The notes under the pieces are model-generated. The model was given only the letters and a program-made list of their open reading frames with translations, was not told where the DNA came from and made no database searches. This document shows positions 25,597-34,441 of a stretch of DNA of 64,000 nt, piece by piece (position 1 is the first letter of the stretch; every line of letters starts with the position of its first letter). A program made the position numbers and the translations under genes. This DNA is from Edwardsiella anguillarum (GTDB lineage: Bacteria; Pseudomonadota; Gammaproteobacteria; Enterobacterales; Enterobacteriaceae). The stretch lies in assembly GCF_008801815.1 (NCBI RefSeq), contig NZ_VZOX01000005.1. The stretch is one strand, 5' to 3'.

Positions 25597-26598
25597 ATGA
25601 TCGATTCGCGTTTTCCCCTGACCGACCTGCACCGCCATCTTGATGGCAATATCCGACCGCAAACCATTCTAGAGCTGGGGCAACAGTATCAGCTGGCACT
25701 GCCGGCGGATGAGCTGGAGGCCCTGCGCCCCCATGTCCAAATCAGCGATACGGTTCCGGATCTGGTCAGCTTTCTGCAGAAGCTGGACTGGGGCGTCGCC
25801 GTTCTGGCCACTCTGGACGCCTGCCGCCGGGTGGCCTACGAAAACGTGGAAGATCTGAAGCACGCAGGCATCGATTATGCCGAACTGCGCTTCTCCCCCT
25901 ACTACATGGCACAGCGCCACGGCCTGCCGCTGCAGGGGGTGGTTGAAGCCATCATTGACGGCGTCAGCGCCGCATCGCGCGACGTCGGCGTTCCGGTCAA
26001 GCTGATTGGGATCATGAGTCGCACCTTTGGCCAGGAGGCCTGCCGCCAGGAGCTGGAGGCGCTGCTGAGCTGCCGTGAGCGGATCGCCGCGCTGGACCTG
26101 GCCGGTGACGAACTGGGCTTCCCGGGCGATCTGTTTATGTCGCACTTTACCCGAGCGCGTGACGCGGGATGGCACATTACGGTACACGCCGGCGAAGCCG
26201 CGGGGGCGGAAAGCATCTGGCAGGCCATCCGCGAGCTGGGGGCCGAACGCATTGGCCACGGCGTGAAGGCGATCCAAGATGCGCGCCTGATGGATTATCT
26301 GGCGGAGCACGCCATCGGCGTGGAGGCCTGCCTGACCTCCAATCTGCAGACCAGTACGGTGCCCTCTTTGGCACAGCATCCGCTGAAGCATTTCCTGCAA
26401 CACGGCATTATCGCTAACCTCAATACGGATGACCCTGCGGTGGAAGGGATTGAGCTGCGTCACGAATACCAGACGGCCGCCCCGGCGGCGGGCCTGAGCG
26501 CCGAGCAGATCCGCCAGGCGCAGTACAACGGCCTGACCATGGCTTTCCTGAGCCCGGCGGAGAAGCAGGCGCTGCGCGACGCCAAGCAGGTAGGCTAA
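25597..26598 (+). CDS. add: Adenosine deaminase
   Basis: Converts adenosine and deoxyadenosine to inosine forms in purine salvage. The 333 residues hold the zinc and catalytic motifs HRHLDGN (near 13-19), HAGEA, HGVKA and NTDDP. It matches E. coli Add throughout. The ATG at 25597 agrees with the homologue; an in-frame GTG at 25588 is only nine bases earlier. A -10-like TATACT at about 25552 could serve as its own promoter, separate from the LexA-like boxes further upstream. Confidence 0.95.
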   Translation: MIDSRFPLTDLHRHLDGNIRPQTILELGQQYQLALPADELEALRPHVQISDTVPDLVSFLQKLDWGVAVLATLDACRRVAYENVEDLKHAGIDYAELRFSPYYMAQRHGLPLQGVVEAIIDGVSAASRDVGVPVKLIGIMSRTFGQEACRQELEALLSCRERIAALDLAGDELGFPGDLFMSHFTRARDAGWHITVHAGEAAGAESIWQAIRELGAERIGHGVKAIQDARLMDYLAEHAIGVEACLTSNLQTSTVPSLAQHPLKHFLQHGIIANLNTDDPAVEGIELRHEYQTAAPAAGLSAEQIRQAQYNGLTMAFLSPAEKQALRDAKQVG

Positions 26599-26622
26599 TC
26601 CCCCAGCGCCCTGGGCGCCTCG

Positions 26623-27609
26623 CTATTCAGCGCGCGCCTGCGCCTGACGGCCGCGGGCGTAGCGCTGGGCCAGCCAGGCACAGACCATCAGCTGCAGCTG
26701 GTGAAAAATCATCAGCGGCAGCACCATCATCCCGACGGCCGCCGCCGGAAATAGCACGTTGGCCATCGGGATACCGTTGGCCAGGCTCTTTTTAGAGCCG
26801 CAGAACACAATGGTTATCTCATCGGCCTTATCGAACCCCAACGCCCGGGCGACGACGGTGTTAATCAGCAGCACAATCGTCAGCAGCAGGCAGGAGACCA
26901 GCACGATCACCCCGAGAGAGCCGGCGTCAATACGCTGCCAGATCCCCTCGATCACCGCCTCACTGAACGCGGTATAGACCACCAACAGGATCGATGAACG
27001 GTCGGTTACATTGATCAGACGCCGGTGACGGGCCACCCAAGTCGCCGTCAGCGGACGCGACAGATGTCCCAGCAGGAACGGCAGCATCAGCTGCAGCACA
27101 ATCGCGCCGATAGCGTGCAGGCTATCGATATTGTCGCCCTGCGTATGCATCAGCAGCCCCACCAGCAGCGGCGATAAAAACACCCCCAGCATACTGGAGG
27201 CCGAGGCGCTGCAGATGGCCGCCGCCACGTTGCCGCCGGCCATCGAGGTATAGGCAATGGCCGACTGCACCGTCGCTGGCAGCGCGCACAGATACAAAAA
27301 GCCCAGATAGACCGCGGGGCTCATCAGCGCCGGCACCAGCGCCCCCAGCCCCACGCCCAGCAGAGGGAACAGTGCGAAGGTGCTCAGGAATACTACGAGA
27401 TGCAGCCGCCAGTGGCCGATACCGGCACCGATCGCCTCGCGCGACAGCTTGGCGCCATGCATAAAAAACAGCAGCGCGATAGCCGCGGTCGTCAAGTGAC
27501 CAAACAGGGTTTTGGCTTCGCCACGACAAGGAAACAGCGATGCCAGCAGCACCACCAGGATCAGAACCAACAGAAATGGATCAATGCGTAAACGCCGCAG
27601 CCAGGACAT
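26623..27609 (-). CDS. yfeH: BASS-family sodium symporter YfeH
   Basis: A 328-residue inner-membrane protein of the bile acid:sodium symporter family. About nine or ten hydrophobic segments and the family core LPATVQSAIAYTSMAGGNVA and FCGSKKSLANGIPMA are clear. It matches E. coli YfeH, whose substrate is unknown. In E. coli yfeH is elsewhere on the map, so it is out of place here. It converges on add. Confidence 0.88.
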   Translation of the reverse strand: MSWLRRLRIDPFLLVLILVVLLASLFPCRGEAKTLFGHLTTAAIALLFFMHGAKLSREAIGAGIGHWRLHLVVFLSTFALFPLLGVGLGALVPALMSPAVYLGFLYLCALPATVQSAIAYTSMAGGNVAAAICSASASSMLGVFLSPLLVGLLMHTQGDNIDSLHAIGAIVLQLMLPFLLGHLSRPLTATWVARHRRLINVTDRSSILLVVYTAFSEAVIEGIWQRIDAGSLGVIVLVSCLLLTIVLLINTVVARALGFDKADEITIVFCGSKKSLANGIPMANVLFPAAAVGMMVLPLMIFHQLQLMVCAWLAQRYARGRQAQARAE

Positions 27610-27846
27610 AACACCGGTTTCCTTGTCAATCGATGGGATCGCCCCATCATAGCGGGGTTTCCTCCGCCTGCCACGCCCCTGTTACAGACCCTGACAAAAT
27701 CCCCGCCGCCGCGGTGGCGCAGAATGGCATCGTTGCCATCAACATTTCATAATTTTGCAATCTATATCACTAATATCTCGCTGGACTCATTAGAATAATT
27801 GCTGAATACTGTTCTTTTATTATACATATCGAACAATGACGAAAAT

Positions 27847-28062
27847 ATGAACGTTGACGAATTCCTGCACAAATTCCGCAAGGTGAATAATAGCGACAGT
27901 CTGGAAAAACTCTTCGACCATTTAAATTATTCTCTGCGCGATGAAAGCGACATTATAAATATGTATCGCGCCGCCGACCATCGGCGCGCCGAACTGGTCA
28001 GCGGCGGGCGTCTGTTTGACGTGGGCTGCGTGCCGAAAGAGATTTGGCACTATGTCGTCTAG
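27847..28062 (+). CDS. cnu: Hha/YdgT-family nucleoid modulator Cnu
   Basis: A 71-residue all-helical protein that lacks its own DNA-binding domain and acts by joining H-NS or StpA, helping silence horizontally acquired AT-rich genes; Cnu also binds near oriC. The block NMYRAADHRRAELVSGGRLF is nearly identical to E. coli YdgT. The ATG at 27847 gives the homologue's N terminus; the frame is open to 27799 but that part is not conserved. Position before ydgK and rsxA matches E. coli, except that fhs is inserted between. Confidence 0.93.
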   Translation: MNVDEFLHKFRKVNNSDSLEKLFDHLNYSLRDESDIINMYRAADHRRAELVSGGRLFDVGCVPKEIWHYVV

Positions 28063-28620
28063 ATCGGCCGACGCCGCGCGCGTTGGCCCTGTGTCCGCGC
28101 CCGCCGCCGCGCGGCGTACCGGGTTAACCCGTCCCCTGCTCGCCCCCTCCCGCTAAGCCCGTCGCGCGGCCTCCGCCACGCAGGTCATCCCGCCGAAATA
28201 GCGCGCGACGGACGAACCGGGCAGAGTCAGTGACTTTAAATTAGATGCTCTGAATTATTCCGTCCGGTTAATCGTTTACCTCGCTTTTTCTATTAACGCG
28301 AAGCGTAATGAAAATTAAGCGTAAATACCCGGCCCCGCGGGAATTCCCCCGCCTCACCGCGCTCAGCGAGATGATAAATCAGCCGGCTTTATAAAATAGC
28401 CCTCGCAGGCGGTGCAGTCTCTTCTTTATCCTTACCGGCGCCGTTTTCCCCCTCCCGGTTACACTATTCCGACATTTAACAAGGCAAACGTTTGCGCACT
28501 GTGGCATAGTACGCACCTGAGCCCGTCCAGGCGTATAATCGATGCCGCTCAGCCCACTTAGCGGCCTGCTGCCGGCAGCGCCTGTGTTTACTCTGTCTAT
28601 GTAAAGGATCACGACACGCC
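28063..28620. other. Intergenic region between cnu and fhs
   Basis: The 558 bases start GC-rich (to about 28230) and become mixed. I see no known RNA gene. A 28-codon frame at 28308-28394 (MKIKRKYPAPREF) has no family and no good ribosome site. The PurR box at 28482-28497 is the only strong signal. Confidence 0.5.
28482..28497. promoter_or_regulatory. PurR operator upstream of fhs
   Basis: AGGCAAACGTTTGCGC contains the perfect 12-base palindrome GCAAACGTTTGC and fits the 16-bp PurR consensus at all defined positions but the last. It lies 124 bases before the fhs start. PurR itself is encoded at 53083 in this window. Confidence 0.85.
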
Positions 28621-30351
28621 ATGATATCCCGCTGCGAACCGATGCCTTCATCTCAGCCTGCCCTGCTGCCGATCGCCGCCGTTGCGACCCGAATCGGCAT
28701 CGCCTCTGAAGCCTTGATCCCCTACGGCCAGTATGCGGCCAAGGTGGATATGCGACAGCTCACGCCCCGTCCCCCACGCGGTAAACTGATCCTGGTCTCC
28801 AGCATCACCCCCACGCCGCTCGGCGAAGGGAAAACCGTCACGACCCTAGGCCTGAGCCAAGGGCTGAACCATCTGGGGCACAGCGCCATCGCCTGTATCC
28901 GCCAGCCCAGCCTCGGCCCGGTGTTCGGCGTTAAGGGCGGCGCCGCCGGCGGCGGTGCGTCGCAGGTGCTGCCGATGGAGCAGCTCAATCTGCATCTGAC
29001 CGGTGATATTCACGCCATCAGCGCCGCACATAACCTGGCCGCGGCGGCGCTCGATGCCCGTCTATTCCACGAACAGCGCCTGGGCGATGCGTTCACCGAT
29101 CAGAGCGGGCTGCCGCGTCTGGATATCGATCCCCAGCGCATCGTCTGGAAACGGGTGATGGACCATAACGATCGGGCGCTGCGCAGCATCGACGTTGGCG
29201 TCGGCGGCGGCAATAACGGCGTGCCGCGTCACGATGGCTTTGACATCAGCGCCGCCTCAGAGCTGATGGCCATTCTGGCGCTCTCCGACGGTCTGGCCGA
29301 TATGCGTACGCGCATCGGCAAGGTGATCCTGGCCTATTCCCTGCAAGGTGCGCCGATCACCGCGGAGGATCTGCAGGTGGCCGGTGCCATGACCGTTGTG
29401 ATGAAAGCGGCGATCCACCCGACCCTGATGCAGAGCAGCGAGCAGACGCCGGTGCTGATCCACGCGGGTCCCTTCGCCAATATCGCCCACGGCAACTCCT
29501 CCGTGCTAGCCGATAGACTGGCCCTGCAGCTAGCCGACTATGTGGTCACCGAAGCGGGCTTCGGCTCCGACATGGGAATGGAGAAGTTCTTCAATATCAA
29601 ATATCGCCAGTCGGGGATCGCCCCCTCCTGCGTGGTGCTGGTCGCCACGCTGCGCAGCCTGAAGGCCAACAGCGGGCAGTTCAATATGAAGCCGGGACAG
29701 GCGCTACCGGAAGAGGTGAAGCAGCCGAACGCCGATCTGCTGCGCACCGGCTGTGAAAACCTGGGCTGGCATATCGCCAACGCTCGCCGCTATGGTCTGC
29801 CGGTGGTTATCGCCGTCAACCGCTGGCCGGAAGATACGCCGCAGGAGCTGGCCATACTGCGCGACTATGCGCTCAGCGCCGGCGCATTCGGCGTCGAATT
29901 CAGCGAAGCCTTTGCTCTCGGCGGGCGCGGCGCGGCGCGCCTGGCAGCCTGCGTCACCGATGCCTGCAGCCAGGCGGCCCAGGTCAACCTACTGTACCCG
30001 GACGCGATGCCGCTGGCAGAGAAGCTGCAGACCCTGGCGCACAGCTACGGCGCCAGCCACGCCGAGCTGACGGCGCAGGCGCAGCAGGAGCTGGATGCAC
30101 TGGAGCAGGCCGGATTTGGCCAACTGCCGCTGTGCATGGCGAAGACCCCGCTCTCCATCAGCGCCGATCCGGCGTTGAAAAACGCCCCGCGCGGCTTTGT
30201 GCTGCCCATCCGCAGCCTGCAGGTCTCCGCCGGCGCCGGTTTTATCCGCGCCTATGCCGGTAACATCATGACGATGCCGGGGCTTAGCACCCTGCCGGCC
30301 TACCGCCACATCGATATCGACGCCGACGGCAATACCGTTGGACTAAGCTAA
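28621..30351 (+). CDS. fhs: Formate-tetrahydrofolate ligase
   Basis: ATP-dependent synthesis of 10-formyl-tetrahydrofolate from formate, feeding purine synthesis (PurH/PurN steps) and other one-carbon reactions. The 576 residues include the P-loop TPLGEGKT (near 65-72), the PSLGPVFGVKGGAAGGG stretch and EAGFGSDMGMEKFFNI, all typical of FTHFS. Length is normal (about 555-580). E. coli K-12 lacks this gene; here it is inserted between cnu and ydgK behind a PurR box, so repression when purines are plentiful is expected. An ATG at 28642 is an alternative start. AGGA at 28604 is rather distant from 28621. Confidence 0.93.
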   Translation: MISRCEPMPSSQPALLPIAAVATRIGIASEALIPYGQYAAKVDMRQLTPRPPRGKLILVSSITPTPLGEGKTVTTLGLSQGLNHLGHSAIACIRQPSLGPVFGVKGGAAGGGASQVLPMEQLNLHLTGDIHAISAAHNLAAAALDARLFHEQRLGDAFTDQSGLPRLDIDPQRIVWKRVMDHNDRALRSIDVGVGGGNNGVPRHDGFDISAASELMAILALSDGLADMRTRIGKVILAYSLQGAPITAEDLQVAGAMTVVMKAAIHPTLMQSSEQTPVLIHAGPFANIAHGNSSVLADRLALQLADYVVTEAGFGSDMGMEKFFNIKYRQSGIAPSCVVLVATLRSLKANSGQFNMKPGQALPEEVKQPNADLLRTGCENLGWHIANARRYGLPVVIAVNRWPEDTPQELAILRDYALSAGAFGVEFSEAFALGGRGAARLAACVTDACSQAAQVNLLYPDAMPLAEKLQTLAHSYGASHAELTAQAQQELDALEQAGFGQLPLCMAKTPLSISADPALKNAPRGFVLPIRSLQVSAGAGFIRAYAGNIMTMPGLSTLPAYRHIDIDADGNTVGLS

Positions 30352-30359
30352 CGCCCGCC

Positions 30360-30393
30360 CCCGATCCCTGCTCCCTCCGGCGCCGGGATCGGG
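30360..30393 (+). terminator. Hairpin after fhs
   Basis: Nine-base-pair stem CCCGATCCC/GGGATCGGG with a 16-base loop, directly after the fhs stop. No T run follows, so termination would be partial or Rho-aided. Confidence 0.4.
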
Positions 30394-30435
30394 TATACTC
30401 CCCCGCATTCGCCCTTTTATCCGGTATTGCATACG

Positions 30436-30867
30436 ATGAAAACTGACCGTATCGGCGGCTGGCTGTTTGCGCCATTGGCCTACATGATCCTCTCTCTCAT
30501 CTCCTCCAGCCTGATGCTGGCGCTGTTCATCATGACGCTGCTGCAGCACGGCGGCGGCGGACGCCTGTGGTCCCACGGCGGCACCTTTTTCTCGCAGTGG
30601 GGGCTCTCCCTGCTCATTACCCTAGGCGTATGGTGCTTCTCACTGCACGTGCTGCGCCTGTTTTTTAAGCGCTCGCGGCGCTTCCCCAAGCATTTCATCG
30701 CCTGGCTGCTGGTCATGCTGCTGCTGGCGCTGAAGTCCTTCGCCTTCTCGCCGATCAGCGATACCCTTGCGCTGCGCGGGATCGTCATGCCGCTGCTGGC
30801 CGCCGCCGTGTTTGTTCCCTATATCAAGCGTTCGGCCCGCGTGCGCCAGACATTTATTGAGCAATAG
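30436..30867 (+). CDS. ydgK: DUF2569 membrane protein YdgK
   Basis: A 143-residue inner-membrane protein of unknown function with about four hydrophobic segments (LFAPLAYMILSLISSSLMLA, LLITLGVWCFSLHVL, FIAWLLVMLLLALKSFAFSP, LLAAAVFVPYI). It matches E. coli YdgK, including the N-terminal RIGGWL motif. The ATG at 30436 is preferred to a TTG nine bases earlier. It precedes the rsx operon as in E. coli, but the 154-base gap with promoter-like sequence suggests separate transcription of rsxA. Confidence 0.88.
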   Translation: MKTDRIGGWLFAPLAYMILSLISSSLMLALFIMTLLQHGGGGRLWSHGGTFFSQWGLSLLITLGVWCFSLHVLRLFFKRSRRFPKHFIAWLLVMLLLALKSFAFSPISDTLALRGIVMPLLAAAVFVPYIKRSARVRQTFIEQ

Positions 30868-31021
30868 CGTCAATTTACGCCGGCGCCGCCGCCCTCATCG
30901 TGGGTAATTTGCGCAAATCGCAATAACCCTACGTTTGATCTGTTGTCGTCAGCCGGTTAAACCCCGATAATACAGCGGTTTCATCTTCCGGCTGATCTTT
31001 CTGCTTTGTAGGTTTTGTGTG

Positions 31022-31603
31022 ATGACCGATTACCTGTTGTTGCTGGTCGGCACCGTCCTGGTCAATAACTTCGTCCTGGTTAAATTTCTCGGCCTGTGCC
31101 CCTTTATGGGGGTATCGAAAAAGCTTGAGACGGCGATGGGCATGGGACTGGCAACCACCTTTGTACTCACCCTGGCGTCCGTTTGCGCCTGGGCCGTAAA
31201 CCAGTTTATTTTGGTGCCGCTGGGGCTGACCTATCTGCGCACCCTGACCTTTATTCTGGTCATCGCCGTCGTGGTACAATTCACCGAGCTGGCGGTGCGT
31301 AAAACCAGCCCGATTCTATATCGTCTGCTGGGCATCTTTCTGCCGCTGATCACCACCAACTGCGCGGTGCTCGGCGTGGCGCTGCTCAACGTCAACCAGT
31401 CACACAACTTTCTGCAGTCGGCCGTGTACGGGTTTAGCGCCGCCGCCGGCTTCTCGCTGGTGATGGTGCTGTTTGCCGCCATCCGTGAGCGACTGGCGCT
31501 GGCCGACGTCCCGGCGCCGTTTCGCGGCGCGTCCATTGCCCTCATCACCGCCGGGCTGATGTCTCTTGCCTTTATGGGCTTTAGCGGATTGGTGAAATTC
31601 TAA
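31022..31603 (+). CDS. rsxA: Rsx/Rnf electron-transport subunit RsxA
   Basis: First gene of rsxABCDGE. RsxA is a six-TM inner-membrane subunit of the Rnf-type complex that moves electrons from NADH and, in E. coli, keeps the [2Fe-2S] regulator SoxR reduced (inactive). The 193 residues are very close to E. coli RsxA (VLVNNFVLVKFLGLCPFMG; NCAVLGVALLN). The cysteines in LGLCPF and TTNCAV are those thought to hold an intramembrane iron-sulphur centre between RsxA and RsxE. The ATG at 31022 is used; a GTG directly before it is in frame. It overlaps rsxB by one base. Confidence 0.96.
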   Translation: MTDYLLLLVGTVLVNNFVLVKFLGLCPFMGVSKKLETAMGMGLATTFVLTLASVCAWAVNQFILVPLGLTYLRTLTFILVIAVVVQFTELAVRKTSPILYRLLGIFLPLITTNCAVLGVALLNVNQSHNFLQSAVYGFSAAAGFSLVMVLFAAIRERLALADVPAPFRGASIALITAGLMSLAFMGFSGLVKF

Positions 31604-32178
31604 TGTCTTCATTGTGGATAGCGATCGCCGCCGTCAGCGCCATCGCGCTGCTCTCCGGCCTGATCCTGGGATTTGCCGCCCGCCGTTTTCAGGTGGAGGC
31701 GGACCCCATCGTAGAACGTATTGACGCCCTGCTGCCGCAGAGCCAGTGCGGCCAGTGCGGTTACCCTGGCTGCCGCCCTTATGCCGAGGCCGTCGCCAAC
31801 GGGGAGAAGATCAACCGCTGTGCGCCGGGCGGCGACGCGGTAATGCGTAATATCGCCGCCCTGTTGGCCGTCGATCCGCAGCCGCTGGAGGGCGAGAGCG
31901 CCCAGCGCGAGCCTCAGCGCCAGGTCGCGCTGATCGACGAGGCCAACTGTATCGGCTGCACCAAGTGTATTCAGTCCTGCCCGGTCGACGCCATCGTCGG
32001 CGCGACGCGAGCGCTGCACACCGTCATCAGCGATCAGTGTACCGGCTGCGGCCTGTGTCTGCCGCCCTGCCCGACGTCGTGTATCCAGCTGGTGCCCGTC
32101 CCTACCACGACCGCCACTTGGAAATGGGATTTGCAGACCATCCCCGTACATATTCTGGAAGTTGAGCGCCATGTTTAA
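31603..32178 (+). CDS. rsxB: Rsx/Rnf ferredoxin subunit RsxB
   Basis: A membrane-anchored iron-sulphur protein of 191 residues that relays electrons within the Rsx complex. It has an N-terminal TM helix (about 5-26), a four-cysteine motif for one cluster (CGQCGYPGC ending with a later Cys) and two 4Fe-4S ferredoxin motifs (CIGCTKCIQSCP and CTGCGLCLPPCP). The start shares a base with the rsxA stop (TAATG), indicating translational coupling. Confidence 0.96.
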   Translation: MSSLWIAIAAVSAIALLSGLILGFAARRFQVEADPIVERIDALLPQSQCGQCGYPGCRPYAEAVANGEKINRCAPGGDAVMRNIAALLAVDPQPLEGESAQREPQRQVALIDEANCIGCTKCIQSCPVDAIVGATRALHTVISDQCTGCGLCLPPCPTSCIQLVPVPTTTATWKWDLQTIPVHILEVERHV

Positions 32179-34441
32179 GCTGTTCGCCGCACTGCGTAAA
32201 GAGAGACTGTGGGACTTTACAGGGGGGATCCATCCCCCTGAGATGAAACAGATCTCCAGCGAGATCCCGCTGCGCCGCATTCCGCTGCCGAATCTGCTGA
32301 TCATTCCGCTGCAGCAGCACCTGGGACCCGAGGGGGACCTGCTGGTCAAGGTGGGCGAACGGGTGCTGAAAGGCCAGCCGCTCACCCATGGCAATGGCCG
32401 CACCCTGCCGGTACACGCGTCGACCTCCGGCACCATCAGCGCCATCTCGCGCCAGGTGACCGCCCACCCCTCCGGCCTGCCCGAGCTGTGCATCAGCCTG
32501 GTTCCCGACCAGCAGGAGCGCTGGGGAGAGCGCCACCCGCTGCCCGACTATCGCACCCTGACGCCCTCGGCGCTGATCGACCATATCCATCAGGCCGGGA
32601 TCGCCGGACTCGGCGGCGCCGGTTTCCCGACCGCCGCCAAGCTCAACGGCGGCGTGGATCGCATCAATACCCTGATCATCAACGCCGCCGAGTGTGAGCC
32701 CTACATCACCGCCGACGATCGCTTGATGCGCGAGCAGGCCGCGGATATCGTCACCGGCTGCGCGATACTGCGCCACATTCTGTCGCCTGAGCGGGTGCTG
32801 ATTGGCATCGAAGACAATAAGCCGCAGGCGATCGCCGCCCTGCGGCAGGCGTTACAGGGTCACGATCAGATACAGCTGCGGGTGATCCCCACTAAGTATC
32901 CCTCCGGCGGGGCCAAGCAGCTGATCAAGATCCTGACCGGCATGGAGGTTCCCCACGGTCGACACTCGGCCTCCATCGGCGTGCTGATGCAAAACGTGGC
33001 GACGGTCTACGCCATCAAGCGCGCCGTCATCGACGGAGAGCCGCTGATCGAGCGCGTGGTCACCCTGACCGGCGAGCAGATGCACCGCCCGGGAAATGTC
33101 TGGGCCGCCATCGGTACGCCGGTGAAGCATCTGCTGCAAAACGGCGGGTTTATTGCACAGAACAAGCACCCGATGGTGATCATGGGGGGCCCGCTAATGG
33201 GGTTTACCCTGTCGCGCCTCGGCGTCCCGGTGGTCAAGATCACCAACTGTATCCTGACGCCTTCGCGCGATGAATTCAGCGCCAGCGCGGCGCAGGCGGA
33301 GCAGCCCTGCATTCGCTGCGGCGCCTGCGCCGACGTCTGTCCAGCGCGCCTACTGCCCCAGCAGCTGTACTGGTTCAGCCAGGGCAAGGAGCACGATAAG
33401 GCGCGCGACTACCATCTGCAGGAGTGCATCGAGTGCGGCGCCTGCGCCTATGTGTGTCCCAGCAACATTCCGCTGGTGCAGTATTATCGACAGGAGAAGG
33501 CCGAGATCCGCGCATTGGACGATGAGGCCCGACGCGCCGCCGAGGCCAAGGCGCGCTTTGAGGCCCGTCTGGCGCGACTGGCGCGGGAAAAGGCGGCGCG
33601 CGAGCAGCGTCATAAACAGGCCGCCGTCAGCGTCAGCAACAGCGATCGGGAGACCATCCAAGCCGCGCTGCAGCGCATTAACCTGCGTAAGGCGGGGCCG
33701 ACCGATGACGTCACCGCCGCGGTAAGCGATCCGCGGCAGGCGGCGCTGGCTGCTGCCATCGCCCGCGCCAAGGCCAAGCAGGCCGCGGCCCCATCGGCCG
33801 CGAACAGCGACGCCGACGCTCCGGCGCCGCAGGACGATCCGCGTAAGGCGGCCATCGCCGCCGCCATCGCCCGCGCCAAAGCCAAGCAGGCCGCGGCCCC
33901 ATCGGCCGCGGACAGCGACGCCGACGCTCCGGCGCCGCAGGACGATCCGCGCAAGGCGGCCATCGCCGCCGCCATCGCCCGCGCCAAGGCCAAGCAGGCC
34001 GCGGCCCCATCGGCCGCGAACAGCGACGCCGACGCTCCGGCGCCGCAGGACGATCCGCGTAAGGCGGCCATCGCCGCCGCCATCGCCCGCGCCAAGGCCA
34101 AGCAGGCCGCGGCGAGCGAAGCCGACGCCGAGCCACCGGCGGCAGACAAGGGTGAAAGCCCTCGCCGTCAGATCCACCGGGCAACGCTGCAGGCAGCCTA
34201 CGCGCCAGGATCCGACGCGGATACACCGGCAGCCTCGGAAAAAGAGACGCCGACGTCCGATCGCCAGGCCGCCATCGCCACGGCAATCGCTCGGGTGAAA
34301 GCCCGCCAGGCATTGGTCAGCGGAGAGGCCCCTCAGCCCGCCTCTCCGTCCACCCCCACGGATGCGCAGAAAGCGGCCGTCGCGGCCGCTATCGCCCGCA
34401 TTAAGGCAAAGCAGGCGTCCGCAGCGCCAAGCGAGGAATAA
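32171..34441 (+). CDS. rsxC: Rsx/Rnf NADH-binding subunit RsxC
   Basis: The 756-residue peripheral subunit that takes electrons from NADH through FMN and iron-sulphur clusters. The flavin/NADH region (GLGGAGFPTAAKL, AAECEPYITADD) is at about 140-185, and two ferredoxin motifs (CIRCGACADVCP, CIECGACAYVCP) are at about 380-430. A long charged Ala/Lys/Arg helix and a repeat tail follow, made of near-identical 36-residue units (DPRKAAIAAAIARAKAKQAA). Such tails occur in enterobacterial RsxC and vary in copy number. The start overlaps the rsxB stop by eight bases. Confidence 0.95.
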   Translation: MFKLFAALRKERLWDFTGGIHPPEMKQISSEIPLRRIPLPNLLIIPLQQHLGPEGDLLVKVGERVLKGQPLTHGNGRTLPVHASTSGTISAISRQVTAHPSGLPELCISLVPDQQERWGERHPLPDYRTLTPSALIDHIHQAGIAGLGGAGFPTAAKLNGGVDRINTLIINAAECEPYITADDRLMREQAADIVTGCAILRHILSPERVLIGIEDNKPQAIAALRQALQGHDQIQLRVIPTKYPSGGAKQLIKILTGMEVPHGRHSASIGVLMQNVATVYAIKRAVIDGEPLIERVVTLTGEQMHRPGNVWAAIGTPVKHLLQNGGFIAQNKHPMVIMGGPLMGFTLSRLGVPVVKITNCILTPSRDEFSASAAQAEQPCIRCGACADVCPARLLPQQLYWFSQGKEHDKARDYHLQECIECGACAYVCPSNIPLVQYYRQEKAEIRALDDEARRAAEAKARFEARLARLAREKAAREQRHKQAAVSVSNSDRETIQAALQRINLRKAGPTDDVTAAVSDPRQAALAAAIARAKAKQAAAPSAANSDADAPAPQDDPRKAAIAAAIARAKAKQAAAPSAADSDADAPAPQDDPRKAAIAAAIARAKAKQAAAPSAANSDADAPAPQDDPRKAAIAAAIARAKAKQAAASEADAEPPAADKGESPRRQIHRATLQAAYAPGSDADTPAASEKETPTSDRQAAIATAIARVKARQALVSGEAPQPASPSTPTDAQKAAVAAAIARIKAKQASAAPSEE
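33728..34126 (+). repeat. 108-bp in-frame tandem repeats in rsxC
   Basis: Units begin at 33728, 33836, 33944 and 34052 (each at GATCCG), with a constant period of 108 bases; the last is partial. Copies two and three differ at only a few bases, while the first has a divergent start. Each encodes 36 residues, mostly Ala, Lys, Arg, Asp and Pro. Degenerate relatives of the unit continue to the end of the gene. Confidence 0.9.

Noticed and set aside
25669..26463. 264-codon frame on the minus strand
   Set aside because: Antisense to add, which carries all catalytic motifs.
28308..28394. 28-codon frame before fhs
   Set aside because: Weak ribosome site and no known relative; E. coli small proteins of this locus (ydgU, blr) do not match it.
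33350..34177. Repetitive 275-codon frame on the minus strand
   Set aside because: It mirrors the rsxC repeat tail and merely reflects the 108-bp repeats read backwards.
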